Shown here one piece after another: positions 9,225-16,683 of a stretch of 64,000 nucleotides of DNA. Position 1 is the first letter of the stretch; each line of letters opens with the position of its first letter. The position numbers were made by a program, and so were the translations under genes. The notes below the pieces were generated by a model, which saw nothing but the letters and a program-made list of their open reading frames with translations, had not been told where the DNA came from and did not search any database. The stretch is from Streptomyces ferrugineus (lineage in GTDB: Bacteria; Actinomycetota; Actinomycetes; Streptomycetales; Streptomycetaceae). The stretch is from NCBI RefSeq assembly GCF_015160855.1, contig NZ_CP063373.1, forward strand, positions 7,378,001 through 7,442,000. Direction: 5' to 3'.

Positions 9225-9290
9225 GGGGCGCGGGGAACTGCGCGACATGCCACAACGAACCAGCAGCCGCCGAAAACCCCACACCCCTAC
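9225..9290. repeat. Streptomyces intergenic repeat (GGGGCGCGGGGAACTGCGCGA family)
   Basis: Begins GGGGCGCGGGGAACTGCGCG and continues through CAGCCGCCGAAAACCCC. I recognise it from memory as a repeat common downstream of Streptomyces genes. It normally starts with CCTAGGGG; here the CTAG has been split by the two insertion sequences, so the first bases are found at 7433-7436. Confidence 0.7.
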
Positions 9291-9295
9291 GGCGG

Positions 9296-9631
9296 TCACG
9301 CGCTTCCGTTGATCCTCTCGATCGCCTGCCTGGCCTGCTCAGCCGGCGGCCGAGAAGGCAACGAAGAAACAGACGCACTCCCACTCGGCGGCATGGCGGC
9401 AGCCGCAGGCTGCTCCCCCGTCGGCTTGGCATGAGACGCCGCGGCCCGCGGGGAACGCAACCGGTGGCTCACCGCCTCATCGAGCGTCACCGGCCGCTGC
9501 ATCTGCGTCGCCAGCCGCCCCGCCTCCTGACCCAGCCGGGCCACGTCCTCCCACGGCAGCCGCACCACCACCGCGATCTCGGCCTCCCCGTCGGGCAACG
9601 CGTGGATCGGAGGATTAACTCGGTCGTTCAT
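9296..9631 (-). CDS. Small conserved hypothetical protein
   Basis: I do not recognise a named family. The 111-residue product starts MNDRVNPPIHALPDGEAEIAV and contains a predicted amphipathic helix (WEDVARLGQEAGRLATQMQ). A low-complexity Ala/Ser/Pro tail follows. No signal peptide or membrane helix is present. The start is well supported: GAGGA lies 7 bases before the ATG and the codon pattern is typical. The N-terminal 40 residues, which look like one small alpha/beta unit, are probably the conserved part. It is monocistronic between the IS pair and the divergent rhomboid gene. Confidence 0.7.
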   Translation of the reverse strand: MNDRVNPPIHALPDGEAEIAVVVRLPWEDVARLGQEAGRLATQMQRPVTLDEAVSHRLRSPRAAASHAKPTGEQPAAAAMPPSGSASVSSLPSRPPAEQARQAIERINGSA

Positions 9632-9756
9632 CGCCTGTTCCTCACGTAGTCCCCGCGACCCGCCTTCCCCGTGCCGCGGGCGGTTGCCGAGTCATACGCA
9701 CGTGACCGCGGCCACGTTCACCGATTCGCCGCACGGATCCCGGGCAGATACCAGTC

Positions 9757-10578
9757 GTGGTCATCCCCGTCCATGACGTGAACCCGGTGCGTCGCACCCC
9801 CTGGGTGACATACGCGCTCATCGCCGCGAACGTGTTCGTCTTCCTGTCCACGCCCGGCATAGCCGGCTCGGTGGCCGGTGAGAGCAGCCTGGCCCAGACG
9901 TGCCAACTGCACGCGTTCCTGGACCACTACGCGGCGGTGCCGCGGGAGTTGGTCCACGGTCAGCTGCCGGGTGTGGTCCCCACCGGCGACGTCGCCGTGG
10001 GCCCGCGCGGCCCCGGCTGTGTGATCGGACCGCCGGACTACGACAAGTCCCCCGCGCTGTCGGTGTTCACCGCGTTGTTCCTGCACGGCGGCTGGCTGCA
10101 CCTGTTGGGCAACATGCTGTTCCTGCTGATCTTCGGCAACAACATCGAGGACCGCATGGGCCACGTGCGGTACTTGCTCTTCTACGTCGTCTGCGGCTAC
10201 GCGGCGTCCTACGGCTTCGCGTTCCTCAACGACGACTCGGCCGACCCGCTGATTGGCGCGTCCGGCGCCATCGCGGGCGTGCTGGGCGCGTATCTCGTGC
10301 TGTATCCGAAGGCCAGGGTGTGGGTCCTGGTGCCGTTCCTGGTCTTCCTGCCACTCAGGCTGCCCGCCTGGCTGGTGCTCGGCTTCTGGTTTGTGCTGCA
10401 GGCGGTGTACTCGAACGGCGAGGGCGTCTCCGACGCGGGCACGGTGGCGTACGCGGCGCACATCGTGGGCTTCCTGGCCGGCATGGCGCTCGCCTGGCCG
10501 CTCAAGCCGGGGACACCGCCGCCTCCGGAGCCGCGCGGCCTGCTGTTCGGCAGGCGGGCGCGGCCCCACACGTGGTGA
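9757..10578 (+). CDS. Rhomboid-family intramembrane serine protease
   Basis: Cleaves transmembrane substrates within the membrane. The 273-residue protein has a first helix (WVTYALIAANVFVFLS) and a large external loop. The conserved HGGWLHLLGNMLFLLIFGNNIED segment follows, with the His and Asn typical of rhomboids. The catalytic Ser lies in LIGASGAIAGVLG and the catalytic His in AYAAHIVGFLAGM. Six or seven membrane helices are predicted, ending in a short Pro/Arg-rich cytoplasmic tail. The GTG at 9757 is the only sensible start; the nearby ATG at 9773 is out of frame. Its end is 6 bases from the end of convergent hemE, with no visible terminator between. The natural substrate is unknown. Confidence 0.9.
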   Translation: MVIPVHDVNPVRRTPWVTYALIAANVFVFLSTPGIAGSVAGESSLAQTCQLHAFLDHYAAVPRELVHGQLPGVVPTGDVAVGPRGPGCVIGPPDYDKSPALSVFTALFLHGGWLHLLGNMLFLLIFGNNIEDRMGHVRYLLFYVVCGYAASYGFAFLNDDSADPLIGASGAIAGVLGAYLVLYPKARVWVLVPFLVFLPLRLPAWLVLGFWFVLQAVYSNGEGVSDAGTVAYAAHIVGFLAGMALAWPLKPGTPPPPEPRGLLFGRRARPHTW

Positions 10579-10584
10579 GGGCCG

Positions 10585-11640
10585 CTACCGGGCCGTCCGC
10601 GTGTGGACGTACTCGACGAGCCGGGTCAGCGTGTCCGGGTCGGTGGCCGGCATCACGCCGTGGCCGAGGTTGAAGACATGGCCCTCGAGACCGGCCGCGG
10701 CGTCGAGGACCTCGCGGGTCTTGGTCTCGATCGCCTCGGGGGTGGCGAACAGGACCGTCGGGTCGAGGTTGCCCTGGAGCGCCTTGCCGGGGCCGACGCG
10801 GCGGGCGGCCTCGTCCAGCGGGACGCGCCAGTCGACGCCGACGACGTCCGCGCCGGCCTCACCCATGAGCTTGAGCAACTCGCCGGTGCCGACGCCGAAG
10901 TGGATGCGCGGGACGCCGTACCCGGCGACCGCCTCGAAGACCTTCGCCGAGGCGGGCATCACCGAGCGGCGGTAGTCGGCGGGGGCGAGCGCGCCGACCC
11001 AGGAGTCGAAGAGCTGGACCGCGGAGGCGCCGGCCTCGATCTGCACCTTGAGGAAGGCCGCGGTGATGTCGGCGAGGCGGTCGAGGAGATCGGCCCACAG
11101 CTCGGGGTCGCCGTACATCATCGCCTTGGCGTTCTCGTACGTGCGCGACGGACCGCCCTCGACGAGGTAACTCGCGAGAGTGAAAGGCGCGCCGGCGAAG
11201 CCGATGAGAGGAGTGGCGCCGAGTTCGCGGGTGAGCAGGCCGATGGCCTCGGTGACGTACGAGACGTCCTCGGGGGTCAGGTCGCGCAGCCGGTCCAGGT
11301 CGGCGCGGGTGCGGATCGGGCGCTCGACGACCGGGCCGACGCCGGGCTTGATGTCGAGGTCGACGCCGATGGCCTTGAGCGGGACGACGATGTCGCTGAA
11401 GTAGATCGCCGCGTCCACGTTGTGCCTGCGCACGGGCTGCAGGGTGATCTCGGTGACCAGCTCGGGCCGCATGCAGGACTCGAGCATCGGGACGCCCTCG
11501 CGCACCTTGCGGTACTCCGGCAGTGAGCGCCCGGCCTGCCGCATGAACCACACCGGCGTGTGCGGCACGGGCTCGCGCCTGCACGCCTTGAGGAAGGCGG
11601 AATCGTACGTGGCGGACGGCGGCGTCTGGTTGGCACTCAC
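10585..11640 (-). CDS. hemE: Uroporphyrinogen decarboxylase HemE
   Basis: Cytoplasmic enzyme that removes the four acetate carboxyls of uroporphyrinogen III to give coproporphyrinogen III, the substrate of the HemG/CgoX encoded 6 kb away. The 351-residue length is normal for the family. Signature segments are [16 protein letters not shown] (about residues 29-44) with the substrate-binding Arg residues, [33 protein letters not shown] and [15 protein letters not shown]. The catalytic Asp is the one in YFSDIV. The start is GTG at 11640 with no ribosome binding site, so the transcript may be leaderless. The gene is convergent with the rhomboid gene and divergent from the DUF3000 gene. Confidence 0.96.
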   Translation of the reverse strand: MSANQTPPSATYDSAFLKACRREPVPHTPVWFMRQAGRSLPEYRKVREGVPMLESCMRPELVTEITLQPVRRHNVDAAIYFSDIVVPLKAIGVDLDIKPGVGPVVERPIRTRADLDRLRDLTPEDVSYVTEAIGLLTRELGATPLIGFAGAPFTLASYLVEGGPSRTYENAKAMMYGDPELWADLLDRLADITAAFLKVQIEAGASAVQLFDSWVGALAPADYRRSVMPASAKVFEAVAGYGVPRIHFGVGTGELLKLMGEAGADVVGVDWRVPLDEAARRVGPGKALQGNLDPTVLFATPEAIETKTREVLDAAAGLEGHVFNLGHGVMPATDPDTLTRLVEYVHTRTAR

Positions 11641-11731
11641 GGGGGCAAGTCTCGCACGGCCGAATCCGGCCCCGTGCCGGGGTTGCCGTGTTGTCCGGGT
11701 GTCTCTCCCTGCACGAAGCCCCCGTTCCCCT

Positions 11732-11737
11732 TAATCT
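11732..11737 (+). promoter_or_regulatory. Candidate -10 box, leaderless DUF3000 transcript
   Basis: TAATCT ends 7 bases before ATG 11745, and no ribosome binding site lies between. This is the spacing expected when transcription begins at the start codon. Confidence 0.5.
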
Positions 11738-11744
11738 TCCCGGC

Positions 11745-12422
11745 ATGGCTGCGGCTCAGGGAAGACTGTCGGACGGCACTGGCGGAACGGATGACGCGAA
11801 GGAGACCGGGGAGGCGGACCGTCATTCGCACAACACAACTCCCGCGGCCTTCCGGGCCGCGGTCGAGGCTCTGCGCGGCAGCCGGCTGCGGCCGCAGATC
11901 GAGGTCGAGCAGACCAAGGCGCCCCAGCGGCTGGCGCCGTACGCGTACGCGCTGGAGGCGACGGTCGTCGACGGCGGCCAGGACCTGGCCGACGGCCGCC
12001 TGGTGCTGCTGCACGACCCGGCGGGACACGACGCCTGGCGGGGCACCTTCCGGCTGGTGACCCTCGTGCGCGCCGAGCTGGAGCCGGAGATGGCCGCCGA
12101 CCCGCTGCTGCCCGAGGTGTGCTGGTCGTGGCTGACCGGCGCGTTCCAGGCGCGCGGGCTGTCGTACGGCGAGCCGAGCGGCACCGTCACGCGCGCGAGT
12201 TCGCACTACTTCGGCGGCCTGTCCGAGCGCCCGGCGGCCTCGCAGATCGAGATCCGCGCCTCCTGGACCCCGCGAGAGGGCCTGGGCGGCGTCCCGGACA
12301 CCGCGGCCCATCTGGCGTCGTGGTGTGATCTGCTGGCCCAGGTCGCGGGCCTGCCGCCGGCGGGTCCGGGCGATGCGTCGGTGGTGACACTGCCGCAGCG
12401 CCGCGATCCGCAGTCCCGTTGA
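11745..12422 (+). CDS. DUF3000 family protein
   Basis: Actinobacterial protein of unknown function, 225 residues. After a disordered first 35 residues comes the DUF3000 domain: FRAAVEALRGSRLRPQIEVEQ, PQRLAPYAYALEATV, WRGTFRLVTLVRAELEPEM, then LPEVCWSWLTGAFQARG. It has no signal peptide or membrane segment and is probably cytoplasmic. ATG 11745 was chosen over an upstream open frame at 11688 because of the TAATCT box 7 bases before it and because conserved residues begin after it. It is divergent from hemE, a placement I remember as conserved in Streptomyces. No catalytic residues can be named. Confidence 0.85.
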   Translation: MAAAQGRLSDGTGGTDDAKETGEADRHSHNTTPAAFRAAVEALRGSRLRPQIEVEQTKAPQRLAPYAYALEATVVDGGQDLADGRLVLLHDPAGHDAWRGTFRLVTLVRAELEPEMAADPLLPEVCWSWLTGAFQARGLSYGEPSGTVTRASSHYFGGLSERPAASQIEIRASWTPREGLGGVPDTAAHLASWCDLLAQVAGLPPAGPGDASVVTLPQRRDPQSR

Positions 12423-12651
12423 TCACCATCGGCACCGGACCGCCACCCGCTTGACCATCACTTTGTCGATACGGCCACTTTCGGTCAGGAACGGTCCATG
12501 ATCGAAGTCATTCACTCGCCGAGTGATCGACCGTGTGTCTGAATTGCCCTAATTGTTACTCACTAAATCGTGATCTTTCCCTAAAGGGCCATGGGTTTGG
12601 TGCCGAAGACGACTGTGACCTTGAAGTCGTCCCCGCACCCCAGGAGGCCTG
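12423..12651 (+). promoter_or_regulatory. AT-richer leader and promoter region of the response regulator
   Basis: 229 bases without a gene, clearly richer in A/T than its surroundings around 12540-12590. It contains a short inverted repeat CACTC-GCC-GAGTG near 12515, a possible start-site region TTGCCCTAATTGTTACTCAC near 12545, and AGGAGG at 12642-12647 serving the GTG at 12652. No single promoter can be fixed. Confidence 0.4.
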
Positions 12652-13314
12652 GTGTCCGTTCTCCTCGAGCAGCCCGCAAGCCTGGTCGCCTACCGCCCGA
12701 ACAAGCCGACCGCCATGGTGGTCGTGGCCGATCCCCGCGTCCGCTCCACCGTCACCCGGCACCTCTGGGCTCTCGGTGTGCGCGACGTCATCGAGGCCTC
12801 GTCCATCGCGGAGGCTCGTCCCCGCATCGGCAACCCCCGCGACATCTGTGTCGCCGACGTCCATCTGCCCGACGGCTCCGGCCTCACCCTGCTGTCGGAG
12901 ACCCGCGCCGCGGGCTGGCCCAACGGCCTGGCCCTGTCCGCCGCCGACGACATCGGCGCCGTGCGCAACGCCCTCGCCGGCGGTGTGAAGGGCTACGTCG
13001 TCACCGGCACCCGCACCAACGTCGGGCTCCCCACCCGGCCCGGTGCCGCCCCCATCGGCGCCGCCGCCGCCCGAATGCACCGTCGCCACCCGGGTGCCCC
13101 GAGCCACCCGGGCGGCTACCGCGAACTGTCCGGCCGTGAGGTCGAGGTGCTGCGGCTGGTGGCGGAGGGCCAGTCGAACAAGGCGATCGGCGTCTCGATG
13201 GGCCTGTCCGCCCTGACCGTCAAGAGCCACCTCGCCCGGATCGCCCGCAAGCTCGGCACCGGTGACCGCGCCGGCATGGTCGCCGTGGCCCTGCGGACCG
13301 GCATCATCCACTGA
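12652..13314 (+). CDS. LuxR-family response regulator with degenerate receiver
   Basis: Two-domain transcription regulator of 220 residues. The N-terminal receiver-like domain (about residues 20-125) keeps the phospho-acceptor position in CVADVHLPDGSG and the Lys region GGVKGYVV. The acidic pair that binds Mg2+ near the start is reduced to VVVADPRVRS, so phosphorylation is uncertain. The C-terminal LuxR helix-turn-helix is complete: LSGREVEVLRLVAEGQSNKAIGVSMGLSALTVKSHLARIARKLG, split here across two helices. GTG 12652 is fixed by AGGAGG four bases upstream. No histidine kinase is nearby, so it is an orphan regulator. Its stop codon lies inside the first unit of a 9-bp tandem repeat. Confidence 0.88.
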   Translation: MSVLLEQPASLVAYRPNKPTAMVVVADPRVRSTVTRHLWALGVRDVIEASSIAEARPRIGNPRDICVADVHLPDGSGLTLLSETRAAGWPNGLALSAADDIGAVRNALAGGVKGYVVTGTRTNVGLPTRPGAAPIGAAAARMHRRHPGAPSHPGGYRELSGREVEVLRLVAEGQSNKAIGVSMGLSALTVKSHLARIARKLGTGDRAGMVAVALRTGIIH

Positions 13315-13376
13315 ATCCACTGTTGAACCCACTGAACCCACTGAACCCACTGAATCCGCTGAATCCGCTGAATCCG
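13311..13376 (+). repeat. 9-bp tandem minisatellite overlapping the stop codon
   Basis: Seven units in a row: CTGAATCCA, one 12-base variant CTGTTGAACCCA, CTGAACCCA twice, and CTGAATCCG three times. The regulator's TGA stop (13312-13314) is in the first unit, and most units carry TGA in the same frame. Confidence 0.9.
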
Positions 13377-13442
13377 CTGGACGTGAACGGGATCGGCCAC
13401 CGGTCCCGTCCCCGTGCCCGCCACTGACCGACTCACCCCCTG

Positions 13443-13478
13443 GGCGCCCGCCGACGGAACGTTCCGTCGGCGGGCGCC
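13443..13478. terminator. Perfect palindromic hairpin terminator
   Basis: 36-base perfect palindrome with the centre GGAAC/GTTCC, beyond the response regulator and its repeat array and before the RNase D promoter. It is probably the regulator's terminator. Confidence 0.8.
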
Positions 13479-13591
13479 GCCCTGCGCGTGGCCGAGAAGC
13501 GCCGGTGGGCCACAAGAGACGACGAGCCGTGTTTCCGCAGGTCAGCGGCAACGTGTCCAGAACGCGCAGGTCAGACGCTCACCCTTGCAGA

Positions 13592-13597
13592 TACCCT
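13592..13597 (+). promoter_or_regulatory. Candidate -10 box, leaderless RNase D transcript
   Basis: TACCCT (TANNNT) ends 6 bases before the GTG at 13604, which lacks a ribosome binding site. Confidence 0.45.
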
Positions 13598-13603
13598 TGA
13601 CAC

Positions 13604-14884
13604 GTGACCGACGCCCAAGAAGCCGCAGCAGACTGTTCACTGCGAACCACCGGAGGCGCCCCTCCGGAAGACGACGGATCTTCTGTTACGGAGGCGCCGA
13701 TCCCTTTGCTGGAGCCCCGCGAGGGCATTCCGCCCGTGATCGCCGACGAGGCCGCGCTCGCCGAGGTGATCGCCGCCTTCGCCGCGGGCTCGGGCCCGGT
13801 CGCCGTCGACGCCGAACGCGCGTCCGGCTACCGCTACGGCCAGCGCGCCTATCTGGTGCAGCTGCGCCGCGCGGGCGCGGGGTCCGCGCTGATCGACCCC
13901 GTGGCCTGCCCCGATCTGTCCGGCCTCGGCGAGGCGCTGTCCGGTGTGGAGTGGGTGCTGCACGCGGCCACCCAGGATCTGCCCTGTCTGCGTGAGATAG
14001 GCATGGTACCGACCCGGCTGTTCGACACCGAGCTGGCCGGCCGGCTCGCCGGGTTCCCCAGAGTCGGCCTCGGCGCGATGGTCGAGAGCGTGCTCGGGTT
14101 CGTGCTGGAGAAGGGCCACTCGGCCGTCGACTGGTCGACCCGTCCGCTGCCCGAGCCGTGGCTGCGGTACGCGGCGCTGGACGTCGAGCTGCTCGTGGAT
14201 CTGCGCGACGCGCTGGAGAAGGAGCTGGACCGGCAGGGGAAGCTGGAGTGGGCGCGGCAGGAGTTCGACGCGATCGCCACCGCGCCGCCCGCCGAGCCGC
14301 GCAAGGACCCCTGGCGGCGCACGTCGGGGATGCACAAGGTGCGGCGCCGCCGGCAGCTCGCCGTGGTGCGGGAGCTGTGGCAGACGCGGGATCGTATCGC
14401 CCAGAAACGGGACGTCTCGCCGGGCAAGGTGCTGTCGGACGCGGCCATCGTGGAGGCCGCGCTTTCCGTTCCGGGGAATGTGCACGCCCTCGCCGCCCTC
14501 AACGGGTTCGGGCATCGGATGGGGCGGCGGCAGCTAGAGCAGTGGCAGGCCGCCGTCGATCGTGCGAAGGCTCTGACCGAATCGCAGATGCCGGCCCCCG
14601 GACAGCCCGTGACCGGGCCTCCGCCGCCGCGGGCCTGGGCCGACAAGGACCCGGTGGCGGCGGCTCGGCTCTCCGCGGCCCGGGCGGCCGTCTCCGCGCT
14701 GGCCGAGCAGCTCAACATGCCCCAGGAGAACCTGATCACTCCGGACACCGTGCGGCGGGTCTGCTGGGAGCCGCCGACGGTGGTGAGCGCGGAGTCGGTC
14801 GCGGCGGCGCTGGCCGGTTACGGCGCTCGGGAGTGGCAGGTCGAGCAGGTCACGCCGGTTCTGGTCGCCGCGCTGTCCGCCTAG
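13604..14884 (+). CDS. rnd: Ribonuclease D-like 3'-5' exoribonuclease
   Basis: Trims 3' ends of structured RNAs. The 426-residue protein carries a DEDD exonuclease domain at about residues 40-220: VAVDAERASGYRYGQRAYLVQ (DxE), WVLHAATQDLPCL (second Asp), FDTELAGRLAG, and LRYAALDVELLVDLRDAL (final Asp with Tyr). An HRDC domain follows (about 240-325), RRRRQLAVVRELWQTRDRIAQ, then a C-terminal extension with a second HRDC-like helical part. The start GTG 13604 is supported by the TACCCT box. The gene is convergent with the ABC permease downstream; a weak GC hairpin (14886-14907) lies in the 24-base gap. A DNA-directed function is possible, but RNase D is the standard call for this architecture. 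Confidence 0.9.
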   Translation: MTDAQEAAADCSLRTTGGAPPEDDGSSVTEAPIPLLEPREGIPPVIADEAALAEVIAAFAAGSGPVAVDAERASGYRYGQRAYLVQLRRAGAGSALIDPVACPDLSGLGEALSGVEWVLHAATQDLPCLREIGMVPTRLFDTELAGRLAGFPRVGLGAMVESVLGFVLEKGHSAVDWSTRPLPEPWLRYAALDVELLVDLRDALEKELDRQGKLEWARQEFDAIATAPPAEPRKDPWRRTSGMHKVRRRRQLAVVRELWQTRDRIAQKRDVSPGKVLSDAAIVEAALSVPGNVHALAALNGFGHRMGRRQLEQWQAAVDRAKALTESQMPAPGQPVTGPPPPRAWADKDPVAAARLSAARAAVSALAEQLNMPQENLITPDTVRRVCWEPPTVVSAESVAAALAGYGAREWQVEQVTPVLVAALSA

Positions 14885-14908
14885 TCGCCGGGCCCCGAAG
14901 GGCGGCGC

Positions 14909-15739
14909 CTACCTCGTCGCCCCCTTCGTGAAGCCGTTGTAGATGAAGCGCTGCAGGAGCAGGAAGACGATCAGGGTCGGCAGGATCACCAGGACCGCTC
15001 CTGCCGAGATCGTCTCCCAGTGGGCGCCGAACGGGCCCTTGAAGCGGAACAGCGACGTCGATATCACGCCAAGATCTTCCGACGGCATGTAGAGAAACGG
15101 AATGTAGAAGTCGTTGTAGGTGGTGATGCCCTTGACGATCACCACTGTGGCGATCGCCGGCTTCAGCAGGGGGAAGATGATCCGGCGGTAGATCGTGAAG
15201 GCGCCCGCTCCGTCCAGGCGGGCGGCCTCGTCCAGTGAGGTCGGGATCGAGCGCACGAACTGCAGGAAGATGTAGATCGAGACGATGTCCGTGCCCATGT
15301 AGAGGACGATCGGCGCCCACAGGCTGTCGAACATGCCGAAGCTGTTGACGATCTGGAAGGTCGCGACCTGGGTCGTGACACCGGGGACCAGGGCGGCCGT
15401 CAGGAACAGGGCCACGACCAGCTTCCTGAAGCGGAAGGTGAAGCGGTCGATGGCGTAGGCCGTCATCGAGCCGATCAGGACCGTGCCGCCGATGGCGAAG
15501 AGCAGGATGATCGCCGTGTTGCCGAACGCCGACAACATGCGGCCGTCCTGGAACGCGGTCGCGTAGTTGTGGAAGTTCAGCAGGTCGTCCGGGAGGGCGA
15601 GGGCACCGCTGCCGTCGGCCATCTCCCGCTCGGACCTGAGCGACGTCAGGACCACGGCTGCCAGCGGGAGCAGGGCCACCGCCGTCGCGGCGATCAGGGA
15701 CAGGTACACCAGCGTGCGGGCCACCGTGCGGCGGGTCAT
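14909..15739 (-). CDS. Carbohydrate ABC transporter permease (CUT1, MalG-like)
   Basis: Inner-membrane subunit of a sugar importer, 276 residues, six predicted helices starting VARTLVYLSLIAATAVALLPL. The EAA loop that docks the ATPase is TSLDEAARLDGAGAFTIYRRIIFPLLKPA, with the conserved Glu-Ala-Ala and Gly. It starts inside the upstream permease gene: ATGA is shared (15736-15739), so the two are translationally coupled. No ATPase gene is nearby. Streptomyces CUT1 importers commonly share the MsiK ATPase encoded elsewhere. As third gene of an operon divergent from a beta-mannosidase, it probably carries mannosides. Confidence 0.9.
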   Translation of the reverse strand: MTRRTVARTLVYLSLIAATAVALLPLAAVVLTSLRSEREMADGSGALALPDDLLNFHNYATAFQDGRMLSAFGNTAIILLFAIGGTVLIGSMTAYAIDRFTFRFRKLVVALFLTAALVPGVTTQVATFQIVNSFGMFDSLWAPIVLYMGTDIVSIYIFLQFVRSIPTSLDEAARLDGAGAFTIYRRIIFPLLKPAIATVVIVKGITTYNDFYIPFLYMPSEDLGVISTSLFRFKGPFGAHWETISAGAVLVILPTLIVFLLLQRFIYNGFTKGATR

Positions 15740-16683
15740 ACGAGGTCCACCTTTTCGTCGGGGACGAGGCGCCGCTGCACCCAGGTCACCGCCAGGACGA
15801 TCAGCAGCAGCACGACCGCGGCCGCCGAGGCGAGCCCCGTCTTGTTGAACTGGAAGGCCAGCTTCACGGTCTGGATGACGAAGGTCTCGGTGCCGGTCGC
15901 CCCGCCCGTCATGATGTACGGGATCTCGAAGACCGACAGTGAGCCGGAGATCGACAGGATCACGGTCAGGGACAGGACCGGCTTGATGCCGGGCGCGATG
16001 ATGTGGCGGAACTGGTGCCAGCGGTTGGCTCCGTCCAGTTCGGCCGCCTCGTACAGCTCCCCCGGGATCGACTGGATCGCGCCCAGGAAGAGGACGAAGT
16101 TCAGGCCCAGGTAGCGCCATACGGAGACGGCGGCCAGTGAGGTGTTCGCCGACTCGGGTGTGCCGAGCCAGGCCCGGTCCGTCTGCACGCCGAGCAGGCT
16201 CAGCACCGAGTCGAGGGTGCCGCCGTCCTGGAAGAAGTAGAGGAAGACCATGCCGATGGCGACCCCGTTGATCAGGTAGGGGAAGAACAGCACGCCCTTG
16301 AAGAAGTTCCGGAACCGGACGTTGAAGCTGAGGATCGTCGCGAAGTAGAGCGCGGCGACTATCTGGACGACGGACGCCGCCAGGTAGTAGCCGCTGACCC
16401 AGAAGACCTCGAACAGGTCGGAGCGGGTGAACAGTTCGGCGTAGTTCTCGGCGCCCGTGTAGTGCAGCTCGGGGCTGACGCCGTCCCAGTCGGTGAAGCT
16501 GTACGCGACCATGTTGGCGATCGGCGCGTAGGTGAAGACGATCAGCAGGGTGAGCGGCGCGAGCAGGAAGAGCCACGGGGTGGCCCCGCGCCACAGGCGT
16601 GCCGTGCGCGGGGCGGGGGCCGGTTTCGGGGCGGCCGGCCCCGGGGCCGGCTCGACGGCCGCCTTCTCGGTGGTGTCCGTCAT
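15736..16683 (-). CDS. Carbohydrate ABC transporter permease (CUT1, MalF-like)
   Basis: Partner permease, 315 residues. It has a Pro/Ala-rich cytoplasmic N-terminus (about 30 residues), a first helix TPWLFLLAPLTLLIVFTYAPI, then five more helices. The EAA loop is GELYEAAELDGANRWHQFRHIIAPGIKPV. It starts at ATG 16683, overlapping the stop of the binding-protein gene by one base (TGATG), and ends with a 4-base overlap into the next permease. This tight packing indicates one operon and coupled translation. Confidence 0.9.
   Translation of the reverse strand: MTDTTEKAAVEPAPGPAAPKPAPAPRTARLWRGATPWLFLLAPLTLLIVFTYAPIANMVAYSFTDWDGVSPELHYTGAENYAELFTRSDLFEVFWVSGYYLAASVVQIVAALYFATILSFNVRFRNFFKGVLFFPYLINGVAIGMVFLYFFQDGGTLDSVLSLLGVQTDRAWLGTPESANTSLAAVSVWRYLGLNFVLFLGAIQSIPGELYEAAELDGANRWHQFRHIIAPGIKPVLSLTVILSISGSLSVFEIPYIMTGGATGTETFVIQTVKLAFQFNKTGLASAAAVVLLLIVLAVTWVQRRLVPDEKVDLV

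Noticed and set aside
12652..13314. Calling the LuxR-type regulator a normal phosphorylated two-component protein
   Set aside because: The acidic residues at the start of the receiver are not convincingly present and no kinase gene is nearby, so phosphorylation is left open.
13311..13376. Possible CRISPR array
   Set aside because: The units are contiguous 9-base repeats with no spacers and no cas genes nearby; it is a minisatellite.
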